DNA from: Medicago truncatula
Lineage: Eukaryota > Streptophyta > Magnoliopsida > Fabales > Fabaceae
Length of the DNA: 64,000 nt
Assembly: GCF_003473485.1 (NCBI RefSeq)
Contig: NC_053045.1
Location: 36,554,494-36,618,493 of the forward strand
Reading direction: 5' to 3'
Positions within the stretch are counted from its first letter, which is position 1. Each line of letters starts with the position of its first letter. The notes below the pieces were generated by a model. It had not been told where the DNA came from. It worked only from the letters and a program-made list of their open reading frames with translations, and searched no databases. This document shows positions 16,895-28,604 of this stretch, one piece after another. A program made the translations under genes and the position numbers.

Positions 16895-17042
16895 CAATGT
16901 TAATTACTATATATCAGTTCAATAATTTGTTTTAACTTGGCACACAAGATAATCAAAGAAAAAAAGATGATATTTACGAGAATGAGTATGAAAGTGAAGA
17001 GATGATATTGGTTGATGGAGAAGAGGGTACGAGTTCTCATCA

Positions 17043-17049
17043 ATTTATA
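17043..17049 (-). promoter_or_regulatory. TATA box of PrxB
   Basis: TATAAAT on the minus strand in the same leader context as PrxA and PrxC (CTCTTCTCCATCAACCAATA downstream). Upstream is a run of ATGCATGC and then sequence matching the distal promoters of the other two genes, but the GCGTTGCAACTTGCAGCGG block is missing. Confidence 0.6.
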
Positions 17050-17059
17050 GCATGCATGC

Positions 17060-18822
17060 ATGTATATTGCAATGCTCTTCAACCCTTTCTCTATTGACAA
17101 TTGATTATTGCGACCAATTCTCCTTTTGGTTTGACAAAGTACAATTTAATATTGTTGCCAGTTCATCACAATATTCGTCTTCGTTTTGGTTGACTTTTTT
17201 TATAATAATATATAATTTTCAACATTTTTCTTTGAATAGTATTTTTTTTTGTTGAGGCGACTTTGATATTACTTTTTTTTTTTAAGGGAAAATTTCAATG
17301 CATTTTATTTGATAACAAGTAACAAATATATCACTCCACATCAATAAACTGTGGGAGCTAATATGCATACAATGAGGTTTCTTGTGCTAAGGCGTGAGTG
17401 ATTCCATTTACTTTCCTCCAATTCAACTTAACTTTATAGTTATGAAAACAAGTGCTAAATAATTAAATTAATAATGCTTCCAAATTTGCCAATATATTTT
17501 AAGATTAACGTATCAAATTCAATCTCAAAAAAGTTACAATAATTTTATCTATATAATTAAATAGACATAAAAAAAATAAAAACAAACAATAGCTATTTAA
17601 TAAAAAATTAAATTCCTTGAAAAAAAATTAAATTAAACTCGACAACACTTTAAAGAGTCAAATTGATGTTTATAAAATAAGAGTCAAATTTATCTATAAT
17701 TGATATTATATGTGTTTTCAATGTAAATAACTACGTCTTTACAAGAAAGTCATTGTTCATTTTATTTTTGAGTTTTGTCTTTACGGTTTCAACCCTAGCA
17801 AATATCTCTTTATAGATGTTTAATACTCCTTTTGTTACTATATATAAACACCCTTTTATTAAAGGCAATTGATGCTTATATATAAGAACGAAAGAAATAT
17901 ATTTTTTGATAGAAATTGTTTAAGATATCAGAAATGTCAAAATAAAATAAGACGAAAAAAAATCTATCAAACAAGAGTTAATATTTTGAGTATCATATTT
18001 CTCACAGTTTTTTTTATCAAATAAACTTATTTTAAATAGCCAATTAAGTATTTTCCTACGTATAAACACTCAAACATAAAATATACTTACTTGGTCATAG
18101 CATAGCATCGCCCCTACTACATGACAAATTCACGGGTGCCTTTCTTTTTTTGACCAGAGGGATAATCTGTATTTGATTGTGACATATTTTCACATTTGCA
18201 TAAATACTAAATAGTAGTATTTTTCCACTAATTATAAAGACATTATTTTATAAGTGTATAAGATAAAATAGACACTCTTACAAGGGATATATACAGAGCT
18301 TTCACCCACCACGTGAATATGTTTCGTCGTCTTCTATTATTGTATGGTTGAGTCAAAATCCTCTCATTTTTTGCATATCAAAATTTTAGAAATATAAAAA
18401 TAATTTGATTTTTGGTGGACCAATCATCATACATGCTTTAAAAAAAAAAACTCTTCAAAACTAATTCCATTCTATTCTGCTTCAAAATTTTAGAATATGA
18501 AATTTGTTCCGCGCATCATGAAATATCTAAACAATAGAATAAATTCTGTATTTTATTCTATTTTGCTCCAATTTATTATGTTTCATTCCATTCTATTTCA
18601 TCCATCCGAACATAACGGTTATAAGTTTAAATCTTTGTTAACGTTGACTCTTCGTAATATACAAGAAAAAAAAGAAATATTCAAATTAGGAAAATATTGA
18701 AAAGTACTAAAACATAAGTGTCCATGATGAACTGGCATTGTTAACCAAAGGAGAACTGGTCACTATAATATATTGTCAAAACCAAAATATTAAAGCTTTC
18801 ATCTAAATTTATCATCAATGAA
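17060..18822. other. Shared upstream region between divergent PrxB and PrxC
   Basis: Very AT-rich, no reading frame of note. Near each gene the sequence GTGATGAACTGGCA or its close match TGATGAACTGGCATTG is found, followed by a GGTCACTA-type stretch, which marks the conserved distal promoter of this peroxidase family. The central part has no recognisable feature. Confidence 0.5.
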
Positions 18823-18864
18823 CCGCGTTGCAACTTGCAGCGGCCATCATTAGTGACCATGAAA
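18823..18864 (+). promoter_or_regulatory. Conserved upstream block of PrxC
   Basis: CGCGTTGCAACTTGCAGCGG followed by TAGTGACCATGAAA, matching the block upstream of PrxA in the same place relative to the TATA box. Confidence 0.55.
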
Positions 18865-18907
18865 TATTCTCAATATTCTCATACAACAAACACATATGTA
18901 TGCATTC

Positions 18908-18914
18908 TATAAAT
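18908..18914 (+). promoter_or_regulatory. TATA box of PrxC
   Basis: TATAAAT followed by CTCTTCTCCATCAACCAATA, the leader shared by the three peroxidases. The ATG is about 195 bases further on, so the 5' UTR is longer than in PrxA. Confidence 0.6.
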
Positions 18915-19090
18915 TCATGAGAACTCAAATCCTCTTCTCCATCAACCAATATCATTAATTTCTTCAACATTCTCATTCTCATCAATCTCGTTAACAACAA
19001 TAATATTACCTTTTTTCTTCCATTATCTGTGTATCAAGTAAAAGAAAATAATTAATTATATTCAACTCATATAATAAAGTAATATATTAA

Positions 19091-20376
<1,286 letters not shown>

Positions 20377-20786
20377 TTTTACAAAATTCTTTCTTCATCA
20401 GCATGCATCATTTGTTTGCCAATTGCTATTAATGGTGTCTGTTAGTCTCTTTCATCATTAAATTAATTCTTTTATACATTTGCGTTCCTTTTTCTACAAT
20501 TGTACGGTGTTTATATAAAGATTTATTATCAATTCATTTTATTGTATATGTGTTAGCTATTTCATAGTGATCAATAAATTGTAATATATCTTGTCAAAAA
20601 AAAAAAAAATTGTAATATATTTCTGTTAATGTTTTTCTCCTCTAAATTGAACATTCCATCTTGAGTACGAAGTCATGAAATTGCTTGCGCAAAATTTACT
20701 ACATTCATGACTCCATGCCGACAATACCATAAATTCTGTTGGATTCTCAATCTTATAACAAACAACGTAAGCAAAAATTATAGGAA
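20377..20786. other. PrxC 3' flank
   Basis: AT-rich 3' UTR and spacer up to the retrotransposon target site. Several AATAAA-like words, no gene. Confidence 0.5.
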
Positions 20787-20791
20787 GTGAC

Positions 20792-20970
20792 TGTTGAGAT
20801 ATTGTTTTATTCTTGCTGCTTAATTTAAGGGATTTAGTTCATGTAAAATAGGAAAGGTGTAAATATGAGATTTCCTATTTTCTATTCCTAATTATAGGCT
20901 ATATAATTCTTGTACATGTTCAATAAAACATATATCAATCAGAGAAAAAATATTCTTCTGAAATCAAACT
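20792..20970 (+). repeat. 5' LTR of the intact copia element
   Basis: 179 bp, short for copia. Contains GGCTATATAATTC (TATA-like) and ATAAAACATAT (poly(A)-like), consistent with U3-R-U5 order. Same sequence as 25368-25546. Confidence 0.92.
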
Positions 20971-21001
20971 TGGTACCAGAGCTAGGTCTAAACCTAGTGC
21001 C

Positions 21002-24000
21002 ATGAGCAAATCAGATTCCGAAGATGTTGAAATTGAAACATCAAAAAGGAATCATGAAATCTCTACCACTAAGTCTGCTCCTGCTCCAATTATTATTCAG
21101 TCAGAAAGTTCAACCTTCAATGCAGGGATTATACTCAATGAAACGAATTATGACATGTGGTCTCAGATTATGGAGATGCATCTTGCCGAAAAGGAAAAGC
21201 TATCATTTGTTCGTGGTAACACTCAACCCCCCACAAAAAAAGATGATGGATACGAGAAGTGGTACACCGACAATCAGAAAGTTAAACGGTGGCTGCTGAT
21301 GTCTATGTCTCCAGATATTATGAAGCGGTATATTCGCCTAAAAACTGCCCGAGATATTTGGAAAGCTTTATCAAAGGCCTTTTATGATGGAGCAGATGAA
21401 TTGCAAGTTTTCACATTGAATCAAAGGGCTTTCTCTTCCAAACAGAATGGAAAATCAGTTTCTGTTTATTATGGAGAATTGGTTGAAATTTTCAACGAAC
21501 TGGATCATCGGGACAAGGTGATTATGGAATGTGAAAAAGATGTTGCAGCTTATCACAAGTCAGTTCAGCGACAACGAGTGCACATATTCCTTGCTGGTTT
21601 GGATGGTGAATTCGAACAGATCCGTGGTGAAATCTTGCGCAAAGATCCGGTTCCTGAGTTAGAAGAATGCTACTCAATGGTCCGCCGCGAGTTTGTTCGA
21701 CAAACAACAATGAGTGGAGAATTTGAGAAGCTTGAGGCTTCAGCCATGGTGAGCAGGAACAAAACAAACCAAAATGTTTTTTCTCAAAAACAAGATCGGA
21801 CAAGGAGCAACAAGTCCAACCTTAAGTGCACTCATTGTAATCAATCTAGTCATACTAGAGATCGTTGTTTTGAGCTTGTAGGATATCCAGAATGGTGGGA
21901 TCATAACCGTGACCAGCGAAAGAAGCATCCAGACAGAAATTCCGCTGCTGCAATTGTAGAAACAAATACTGATCTGGAAGATGCTGCTGGGAAAAGCTCG
22001 GCTTTGATAACAACAGGAGGTAATGGTGGTAAGGTTTTAAATTCAGTTGCCTTTGTTTCTAATAGTACATGGATAATTGATTCCGGAGCCACCGATCATA
22101 TGACTTTTGATTCTAGACAAATCTCACCTCTAACACCTTCCTCGCAAAAATTTATTTCCACCGCTAATGGTTCCTCGGCACCTGTTATTGGGGAAGGGGA
22201 TGTATCTCTGACTGATACTTTGAACTTAAATTCTGTTTTAGTTGTCCCATCTTTAGCATACAAACTTTTGTCAGTTTCTAAAATTACTACTGCTTTATCT
22301 TGTGTTGTGATTTTTTGGCCTGAATATTGTGTTTTTAAGGACATCCAAACGAAGCGGACGATTGGTTATGGTACTAGACAAGGGAATCTGTATTACCTGA
22401 ACTTGGAGCCGCATAGCTCAACTCAATTACAACAAGCCTTGACAACAGACAGTATTGAAGAAAAAGGGAGAAAATCAGAGATTTGGCTATGGCATCGACG
22501 TTTGGGGCATGCTTCCTTTGGATACCTTAGAAAATTAATGCCTAATTTATTTAAAAACTTTGATGTTTCAAGTTTCAAGTGTGATGTTTGTGAACTTGCA
22601 AAGAGTCACCGTGCTTCATTTCCATTAAGCATGAATAAAAGTTCAATTCCTTTTATGGTTTTACACTCTGATGTTTGGGGTCCATCAAAGGTGGCTACCT
22701 TAGGTGGATCCCGATGGTTTGTTACTTTTATTGACAATTGTACTAGAATGACTTGGGTATGTTTAATGAAATCCAAAAGTGAGGTTAATTTGTTGTTTCA
22801 AAAATTTCATAAAATGATATGTACGCAATATAATGTCAAGGTGCGAGTTCTACGTAGTGACAATGGGGGGGAATATTTAAGTTCTGAATTTAGGCAGTAC
22901 TTAGAAGCACAAGGAATCGTTCACCAAACTACTTGTCCCGACACACCCCAACAAAATGGAGTAGCTGAAAGAAAAAATCGTCATTTATTGGAAGTTGTCC
23001 GTGCTTTATTGATAGAATCTCATATGCCTCTGTCGTATTGGGGTGAAGCCCTTACCTCAGCAGTATATTTGATTAATAGGGTTCCTTCTAGCACTATTGC
23101 TTTTCAAACACCATTACAGGCCCTTGCTGAAGCAGTTATTGCACCGGCTGTCCCAAACTTGACTCCTCATGTATTTGGTTGTGTAGCATATGTGCACCTT
23201 CATAAGCATCAACGAAGCAAACTAACTCCTCGCGCATTGAGATGTGTCTTTCTAGGATATGCTGCCGATAAAAAAGGATACCGATGCTATCATCCTTCAA
23301 CTAAGAGAATGTTTATTACATTAGATGTTGTTTTCCATGAAAACTCTATTTTTTTTTCCTCTGAGTCAGACCTTCAGGGGGAAAAACAAAAAGAAGTTCT
23401 AACTCTAGATCATGATACTCACGTACAAGAGGAAATAGAACTAACACCACAAGAAGTGGTAGGAAGTATTAGTGATGATAATCAAGAAATGGGAATAGAG
23501 GTTCCAATACTCTCTGAGATATCAACAACATCACAAGATCTTCATGAAGAAATGGGTAATGAAGTAATAGGTAATGAAGAAGCACCACCCGAAGAAATTG
23601 TCGTACCAAACCAATCGTTAGTTGAGGATGCCCTTGATCTAGTTTCTGAACCATCCAGAAAGCAACTTCCACCACGACAAAATAGAGGTATCCCTAAATC
23701 TAGTTATGAACCTGAAATTTCTAGTAAAGCTAGATATCCTTTGAACCATTATGTTTCTAACCATCGTTTGTCAGAATCAAACCGGTCATTTGCAAATCAA
23801 TTATCTGTTGTATCTATTCCTAACAATGTGCAGGAAGCCTTATTAGATCCAAGGTGGACAACAGCTATGAATGAGGAGATGAAGTCCTTAATTAAGAATA
23901 ATACTTGGGAACTCGTTGACATTCCAGCAGGAAAGAAAATAGTTGGATGTCGATGGGTTTATACAGTTAAATACAATGCTGATGGTACCATAGAGCGCTT

Positions 24001-25360
24001 CAAAGCAAGGTTGGTGGCTAAGGGATATACCCAAACGTACGGAGTTGATTATACAGACACATTTGCACCTGTAGCTAAAGTAAATACAATTCGAGTTTTG
24101 TTATCTCTAGCAGCAAACATGGATTGGCCATTACAACAATTCGATGTGAAGAATGCATTTCTTCATGGAGAATTGACTGAAGAAGTCTACATGGAACTTC
24201 CTCCGGGGTGCAAGACACCAGAAGCATATGATAAAAGTGTGTGTAAGTTAAAGAAGGCGCTATATGGGCTAAAACAATCTCCAAGAGCCTGGTTTGGAAG
24301 GTTCACAAAATCTATGAAAGAGTTTGGCTATAGTCAAAGTAATGTAGACCACACTTTATTCATAAAGAAGCATCAAGGTAAAATCACTGCACTTATTGTT
24401 TATGTTGATGACATGGTAGTTACTGGGAATGATGACGAAGAAAGAAAAGCTCTTCAAACCTACTTATCTAAGGAATTTGAAATGAAAGATCTTGGCCCCT
24501 TAAAATATTTCCTTGGTATTGAAGTATCTAGATCAACTAAGGGAATATTTTTGTCTCAAAGAAAATATACTTTAGATTTGTTGGAGGAAACCGGTATGTC
24601 AGCTTGTCAACCAATTGATACACCTCTTGATGGAGGACTGAAATTGTTCTTTGAACCTGATCAAGTTCCAGTCGATAAACGGAGATATCAGAGACTTGTA
24701 GGAAGGTTAATGTATCTAGCACATACAAGACCAGACCTTGCTTATGCATTGAGTGTCATAAGTCAATTTATGCATAATCCGGGAGAGCAACACATAAGTG
24801 CAGTCATGCGTATTCTAAGATATTTGAAATCAGCTCCAGGAAAGGGAATTTTGTTTGCAAAAAATGAAAATCAGCAAAATGTGAGAGTATATACGGATGC
24901 CGATTGGGCTGGATCTATAGATGATAGAAGATCTACTTCAGGTTACTTCACCTTTGTAGGAGGTAACCTTGTTACATGGAGAAGCAAAAAACAGAATGTC
25001 GTTGCACGCTCAAGTGCAGAAGCCGAATTTAGAGGAATGGCACTCGGGTTATGTGAAGCCTTATGGTTAAAACTACTACTTTCAGATTTGGGATATCCAC
25101 CGAAACTACCAATTCTGCTATATTGTGACAATAAAGCTGCATGTGACATAGCTCATAATCCGGTTCAACATGATCGCACTAAGCATGTGGAAGTAGACAG
25201 ATTTTTCATCAAGGAGAAATTGGATGAAAAGATATTGGAGTTACCTATGATTCGTTCAGAGGATCAATTGGCCGATATTCTAACTAAAGCAGTTTCAAGT
25301 CAAGTGTTTTCAAAGGTTGTGAGCAAGTTGGGCATGTGGGATATCTATGCACCAACTTGA
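21002..25360 (+). CDS. Copia gag-pol polyprotein, 1452 residues, uninterrupted
   Basis: Order of parts: gag (NYDMWSQIMEMHLAE near residue 50), zinc knuckle CTHCNQSSHTRDRC from residue 276, aspartic protease WIIDSGATDHMT (Asp 359), GAG-pre-integrase (LWHRRLGHAS), integrase with the D-D-35-E triad (D557 in HSDVWGP, D620 in RSDNGGEY, E656 in NGVAERKNR), reverse transcriptase (YVDDM from 1134) and RNase H (YTDADWAG, Asp 1299, and SSAEAEF). Gag and pol share one frame with no stop or shift, as in plant copia elements. All catalytic motifs are present, so the element may be autonomous. Nothing shows that it is expressed. Confidence 0.96.
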   Translation: MSKSDSEDVEIETSKRNHEISTTKSAPAPIIIQSESSTFNAGIILNETNYDMWSQIMEMHLAEKEKLSFVRGNTQPPTKKDDGYEKWYTDNQKVKRWLLMSMSPDIMKRYIRLKTARDIWKALSKAFYDGADELQVFTLNQRAFSSKQNGKSVSVYYGELVEIFNELDHRDKVIMECEKDVAAYHKSVQRQRVHIFLAGLDGEFEQIRGEILRKDPVPELEECYSMVRREFVRQTTMSGEFEKLEASAMVSRNKTNQNVFSQKQDRTRSNKSNLKCTHCNQSSHTRDRCFELVGYPEWWDHNRDQRKKHPDRNSAAAIVETNTDLEDAAGKSSALITTGGNGGKVLNSVAFVSNSTWIIDSGATDHMTFDSRQISPLTPSSQKFISTANGSSAPVIGEGDVSLTDTLNLNSVLVVPSLAYKLLSVSKITTALSCVVIFWPEYCVFKDIQTKRTIGYGTRQGNLYYLNLEPHSSTQLQQALTTDSIEEKGRKSEIWLWHRRLGHASFGYLRKLMPNLFKNFDVSSFKCDVCELAKSHRASFPLSMNKSSIPFMVLHSDVWGPSKVATLGGSRWFVTFIDNCTRMTWVCLMKSKSEVNLLFQKFHKMICTQYNVKVRVLRSDNGGEYLSSEFRQYLEAQGIVHQTTCPDTPQQNGVAERKNRHLLEVVRALLIESHMPLSYWGEALTSAVYLINRVPSSTIAFQTPLQALAEAVIAPAVPNLTPHVFGCVAYVHLHKHQRSKLTPRALRCVFLGYAADKKGYRCYHPSTKRMFITLDVVFHENSIFFSSESDLQGEKQKEVLTLDHDTHVQEEIELTPQEVVGSISDDNQEMGIEVPILSEISTTSQDLHEEMGNEVIGNEEAPPEEIVVPNQSLVEDALDLVSEPSRKQLPPRQNRGIPKSSYEPEISSKARYPLNHYVSNHRLSESNRSFANQLSVVSIPNNVQEALLDPRWTTAMNEEMKSLIKNNTWELVDIPAGKKIVGCRWVYTVKYNADGTIERFKARLVAKGYTQTYGVDYTDTFAPVAKVNTIRVLLSLAANMDWPLQQFDVKNAFLHGELTEEVYMELPPGCKTPEAYDKSVCKLKKALYGLKQSPRAWFGRFTKSMKEFGYSQSNVDHTLFIKKHQGKITALIVYVDDMVVTGNDDEERKALQTYLSKEFEMKDLGPLKYFLGIEVSRSTKGIFLSQRKYTLDLLEETGMSACQPIDTPLDGGLKLFFEPDQVPVDKRRYQRLVGRLMYLAHTRPDLAYALSVISQFMHNPGEQHISAVMRILRYLKSAPGKGILFAKNENQQNVRVYTDADWAGSIDDRRSTSGYFTFVGGNLVTWRSKKQNVVARSSAEAEFRGMALGLCEALWLKLLLSDLGYPPKLPILLYCDNKAACDIAHNPVQHDRTKHVEVDRFFIKEKLDEKILELPMIRSEDQLADILTKAVSSQVFSKVVSKLGMWDIYAPT

Positions 25361-25367
25361 GGGGGAC

Positions 25368-25546
25368 TGTTGAGATATTGTTTTATTCTTGCTGCTTAAT
25401 TTAAGGGATTTAGTTCATGTAAAATAGGAAAGGTGTAAATATGAGATTTCCTATTTTCTATTCCTAATTATAGGCTATATAATTCTTGTACATGTTCAAT
25501 AAAACATATATCAATCAGAGAAAAAATATTCTTCTGAAATCAAACT
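25368..25546 (+). repeat. 3' LTR of the intact copia element
   Basis: Identical to the 5' LTR over all 179 bp. Preceded by the polypurine tract and followed by the GTGAC duplication. Confidence 0.92.
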
Positions 25547-25551
25547 GTGAC

Positions 25552-26104
25552 GTGACATATTTGAATAAAAAAAAATTATTATTATTATTTTTATCATTAC
25601 TAAATATTTAAAATTAAATAAATACTTACTATTGTGTGTTCTATTTTATGTGGGACCCCCACATTCTATTTTTTTAATTCACACCGCACTAGATCAAAGT
25701 TTTATTATTACTTGATATTTAATCTTCCGACGTTTCAATTTTCTACCAACTTAACAATAATGTTCCAATATTATCAAATCACATGGAGTATGCTATCTCC
25801 AAAAATTTGTTGGACTATGAAAGTTTCAATCACTTGCCTCATACCTGGATAAAAAAAACCAAAACCTATCAGTCCTCAATCTAATATGGATCATGCTAAG
25901 GTTTTTAGTGATCTCTTGCATCACATGGAGTCAAAGATTTTTTGTTTTGTTTTATACTTATATCTATATACTCACATTTTCTACTCATATGTGCGTGTTG
26001 CATTTCTATACACTAACAATTCGTAAAAGCTTAATTGTGACCTCTATTCAAAGCAAGAAATTTATAATTATGGGGAAAAAACTCATAATTAATACTTGAA
26101 GCCT
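25552..26104. other. AT-rich spacer before the RBR cluster
   Basis: Starts with TTATTATTATT repeats. No gene or element recognised. Confidence 0.5.
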
Positions 26105-26600
26105 AATTGAATATGATCAAAAAACTCAATCTTAGCATTTTCATCCTCGGGAAGATAGTATTCATATACATAACTCCATCTCATAACTCTTCGACATTCA
26201 ATTACCTGTTTCCATGCATCCTTAAAATTAAGATAAGTTGAAGAGCCTTTTTTCTTGCAATTTCATTGTTAGCCCAACCATGATATCCAAATAACTTTTT
26301 TCGTAGTTTCGTAGCACTTCATTTCCAAATATCTCTTGAAATTCCTGAACTTGTTGTAAGCGATTGGAACCGTTGCAAATACACGGAGAGTGGAGACATA
26401 ACCAGCAAAATTGGAACCCACATTTGCATGTCATATGATTCAGGACATGGTTTTGTGTTGGCAACAATCCAACCACTAGTAGTGATCTTAAATTCGGAAC
26501 TAATATTTTTCATCCATTTAGCAACAGTTTCACAATCCACAGGTGTATGAGCTTCTTCATCACAATTCTAACAAAAACTATGATAACAATGACATGTAAC
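26105..26600 (-). pseudogene. Decayed RBR (Ariadne-type) ubiquitin ligase fragment
   Basis: Closest to the intact neighbour at 27231-28604. It starts mid-IBR: SFC, then a stop (TAG at 26578-26580) where the neighbour has Trp, then NCDEEAHTPVDCETVAKWMK. After TKPCP about a dozen residues are missing at roughly 26431-26445, including the RING2 catalytic Cys, and the frame changes before HMTCKCGFQFCWLC. Further on, part of the Ariadne region is lost and shifted again (VQEFQEIFGNE, later WSYVYEYYLPEDENAKIEFFDHIQ). Similarity ends at about 26105. The upstream half is replaced by a LINE fragment. It cannot make an active ligase. Confidence 0.85.
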
Positions 26601-26607
26601 ATCACCA

Positions 26608-26823
26608 CTACAATCCATAAATTTTTTGTTTCCACACCGCCATTGCAAAATCACATGATTTAAACAAGTGATCATCCACCTCTCTTACCGACTGACCACA
26701 TGCACGACAATTCCACCCCCATTCCCAAATTGACCAAATTCCTTCTTGTAGGAAGACGTCGAAGCAACAATTGCCACGAGAATGCCATAACCTTTGAAAG
26801 TTCATATAACGAAAAAATGGCAT
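26608..26823 (-). mobile_element. LINE fragment (zf-RVT domain) abutting the RBR pseudogene
   Basis: Minus-strand frame with WNCRACGQSVREVDDHLF and CDFAMAVWKQK, the Cys-x2-Cys...His...Cys pattern of the zinc-binding domain following LINE reverse transcriptases. Only this piece is seen. It occupies the place where the RING1 half of the RBR copy should be. Confidence 0.7.
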
Positions 26824-26879
26824 AACAACATTAGATTCAAGATCACTAAATGCAAGATATCAAAGAACCAGTCAAAGAG

Positions 26880-27230
26880 TTTTAACATTGTTGCATTTCT
26901 AGAATTTGAATTCGAGACATTTTAGTTAAATAGATAGAGACTCGTGTCATCTCATTCAAGCGGTCTTGAATAATTCAAGTAACTTTAATATTAAACCAGT
27001 TAAAGAGTTCAAATAGATTACCTACAAATGACAATATTATTGCAAATCTACAAAATTCATCAACTTAAAATTCAAAAGTAAAACAATGGTAAACAATAAA
27101 AATAAAAACATGTATGTGGATCAAAGTAATGTTTGAACCTAATTCAATGACAGGCCATGGTTGGTAGAGCCAAAATTGTTATCTCTACATACTTCACATG
27201 GTCATGTATCAATTTCACTTGACTCCCTTT
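26880..27230. repeat. 3' flank of the intact RBR gene, duplicated at about 29985-30370
   Basis: Shared phrases include GAGACATT(T/C)TAGTTAAA, GACTCGTGTCAT and AATTCAAAAGTAAA-type runs, in the same order in both places. Non-coding. It shows that the gene and its downstream DNA were duplicated together. Confidence 0.7.
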
Positions 27231-28604
27231 TTAAACCGCAGCATAGTTTTTCACACACACTACCTCTAAACCGTTATCTAGTTCTTTTACCAAATTCATG
27301 AAATAACTTTTAGCCACCCGAGCCCTAGTGGTTAGCTTCGTCCGAAAATCACAAAATTCTTCCTCGGACCCATTATGTAGAAGTTGCTTTCTTAATCCAT
27401 TTTCTGCAAAATGATGAAGCCTATCCAAAACAACTTGAGCTATGCTTTGGATGTGATCAAAAAACTCAATCTTAGCATTTTCATCCTCGGGAAGATAGTA
27501 TCCATATACATAACTCCATCTGAGAATTCTTCTGCATTCAACTATGTGTTTCAATGCATCCTTTACCATGAAATTACCGAAATTAGTTCCAGACTTTTTT
27601 CTTGAAATTTCATTGTTTGCCCAACCTTGATGGTAGTAAGTGTACCTATCCAAATGATTTTTTGCATGGTTTCTTTGCATTTCATCTCCAAATAACTCTT
27701 GAAATTCCTGAACTTGCGCGCAATTGACACCATCACGACAATTAGAGAAATCGCGGAGACATAGCCAGCAAAATTGGATCCCACATTTGCATGACATATG
27801 ATTACATCCATTGTTTTTCTCAATTGGTGTCTTACATTTAGGGCATCTTTTTGTGTTAGCAATAATCCAGCCATTAGTAGTGATCTTAAATTCAGAACTC
27901 GTCTTCTTCATCCATTTAGCAACAATTTCACAATCAACAGGTGTGTGAGCTTCTTCACCACAATTCCAACAAAAGCTATGATAACAAAGACATGTAACAT
28001 CATAATTTATTCTAGAACTACTTGAACCGTGATGATATGGTAATTCATAACTTATAGCATTACAACAATCTGGAGCAGGACACCACTTCAATTTCATGTT
28101 ATTGTTGTTTTCAACATAAGAACGAAAGAAAAATTGATCGTATTTAATCTTTCTTGACTCACTTGCTAATTGTTGAATCATGTCTTCATCTACAGCTGCA
28201 TTACAAGAAGGCTCAGGGCATTTGAGTTTGAAGCAGTTATGATCATCGATATGGGTATCAACGTATTGATTCCAGCAATTGATGCAAAATGAATGACGAC
28301 ACCATGATGATCTAATCGCTTCGCTAGAAAAGATTTCTAAGCAAATACCACAAATGAGAGTATGTGATGAGTAGGCAAGCCCTAATTCTATGTGGGTTTC
28401 GTTCGATAAGCCTATGGCATTTCGAACTTTTTGTTGGTTATCAAACCATGATTCTGAAGCTTGAGTGACATTCCAATTGTAATGGGAGAGTAAAAGACAT
28501 GCAACTGGTCTTGATACAAAGAGAATTGATGAAAGATGATTGATGTCAGCATCTTGAAGGCGCTTTATGTCAGATTCACTCAAAACATAAAAGTGTTGTT
28601 CCAT
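27231..28604 (-). CDS. RBR E3 ubiquitin ligase, Ariadne type, intronless and intact
   Basis: Transfers ubiquitin through a RING2 Cys after loading from an E2 on RING1. It is one frame of 457 residues from ATG 28604. An N-terminal UBA-like part (to about residue 70) contains LLLSHYNWNVTQA. RING1 has C85, C88, C102, H104, C107, C110, C129 and C134. IBR has C175, C180, C205, C207, C212, C215, H220 and C225. RING2 starts at C254/C257, with the active-site Cys C267 in NNGCNHM and C272, C274, C279 and C282 after it. The Ariadne region (about 340-450) carries the helical ECRRILRWSYVYGYYLPEDE. The lack of introns may mean an ancient retrocopy, as in many plant ARI genes. Expected in cytosol or nucleus; substrate unknown. 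Confidence 0.93.
   Translation of the reverse strand: MEQHFYVLSESDIKRLQDADINHLSSILFVSRPVACLLLSHYNWNVTQASESWFDNQQKVRNAIGLSNETHIELGLAYSSHTLICGICLEIFSSEAIRSSWCRHSFCINCWNQYVDTHIDDHNCFKLKCPEPSCNAAVDEDMIQQLASESRKIKYDQFFFRSYVENNNNMKLKWCPAPDCCNAISYELPYHHGSSSSRINYDVTCLCYHSFCWNCGEEAHTPVDCEIVAKWMKKTSSEFKITTNGWIIANTKRCPKCKTPIEKNNGCNHMSCKCGIQFCWLCLRDFSNCRDGVNCAQVQEFQELFGDEMQRNHAKNHLDRYTYYHQGWANNEISRKKSGTNFGNFMVKDALKHIVECRRILRWSYVYGYYLPEDENAKIEFFDHIQSIAQVVLDRLHHFAENGLRKQLLHNGSEEEFCDFRTKLTTRARVAKSYFMNLVKELDNGLEVVCVKNYAAV

Larger units (their letters stand above)
20792..25546 (+). mobile_element. Complete Ty1/copia LTR retrotransposon, young insertion
   Basis: LTRs 20792-20970 and 25368-25546, 179 bp each and identical by eye. 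Target-site duplication GTGAC at 20787-20791 and 25547-25551. The primer-binding site starts directly after the left LTR (TGGTACCAGAGC, near the complement of initiator tRNA-Met). A purine tract, TTGAGGGGGA, precedes the right LTR. One uninterrupted gag-pol frame fills the interior. LTRs start TG and, judged by the duplication, end CT rather than CA. It sits downstream of PrxC in the same orientation. Confidence 0.95.
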
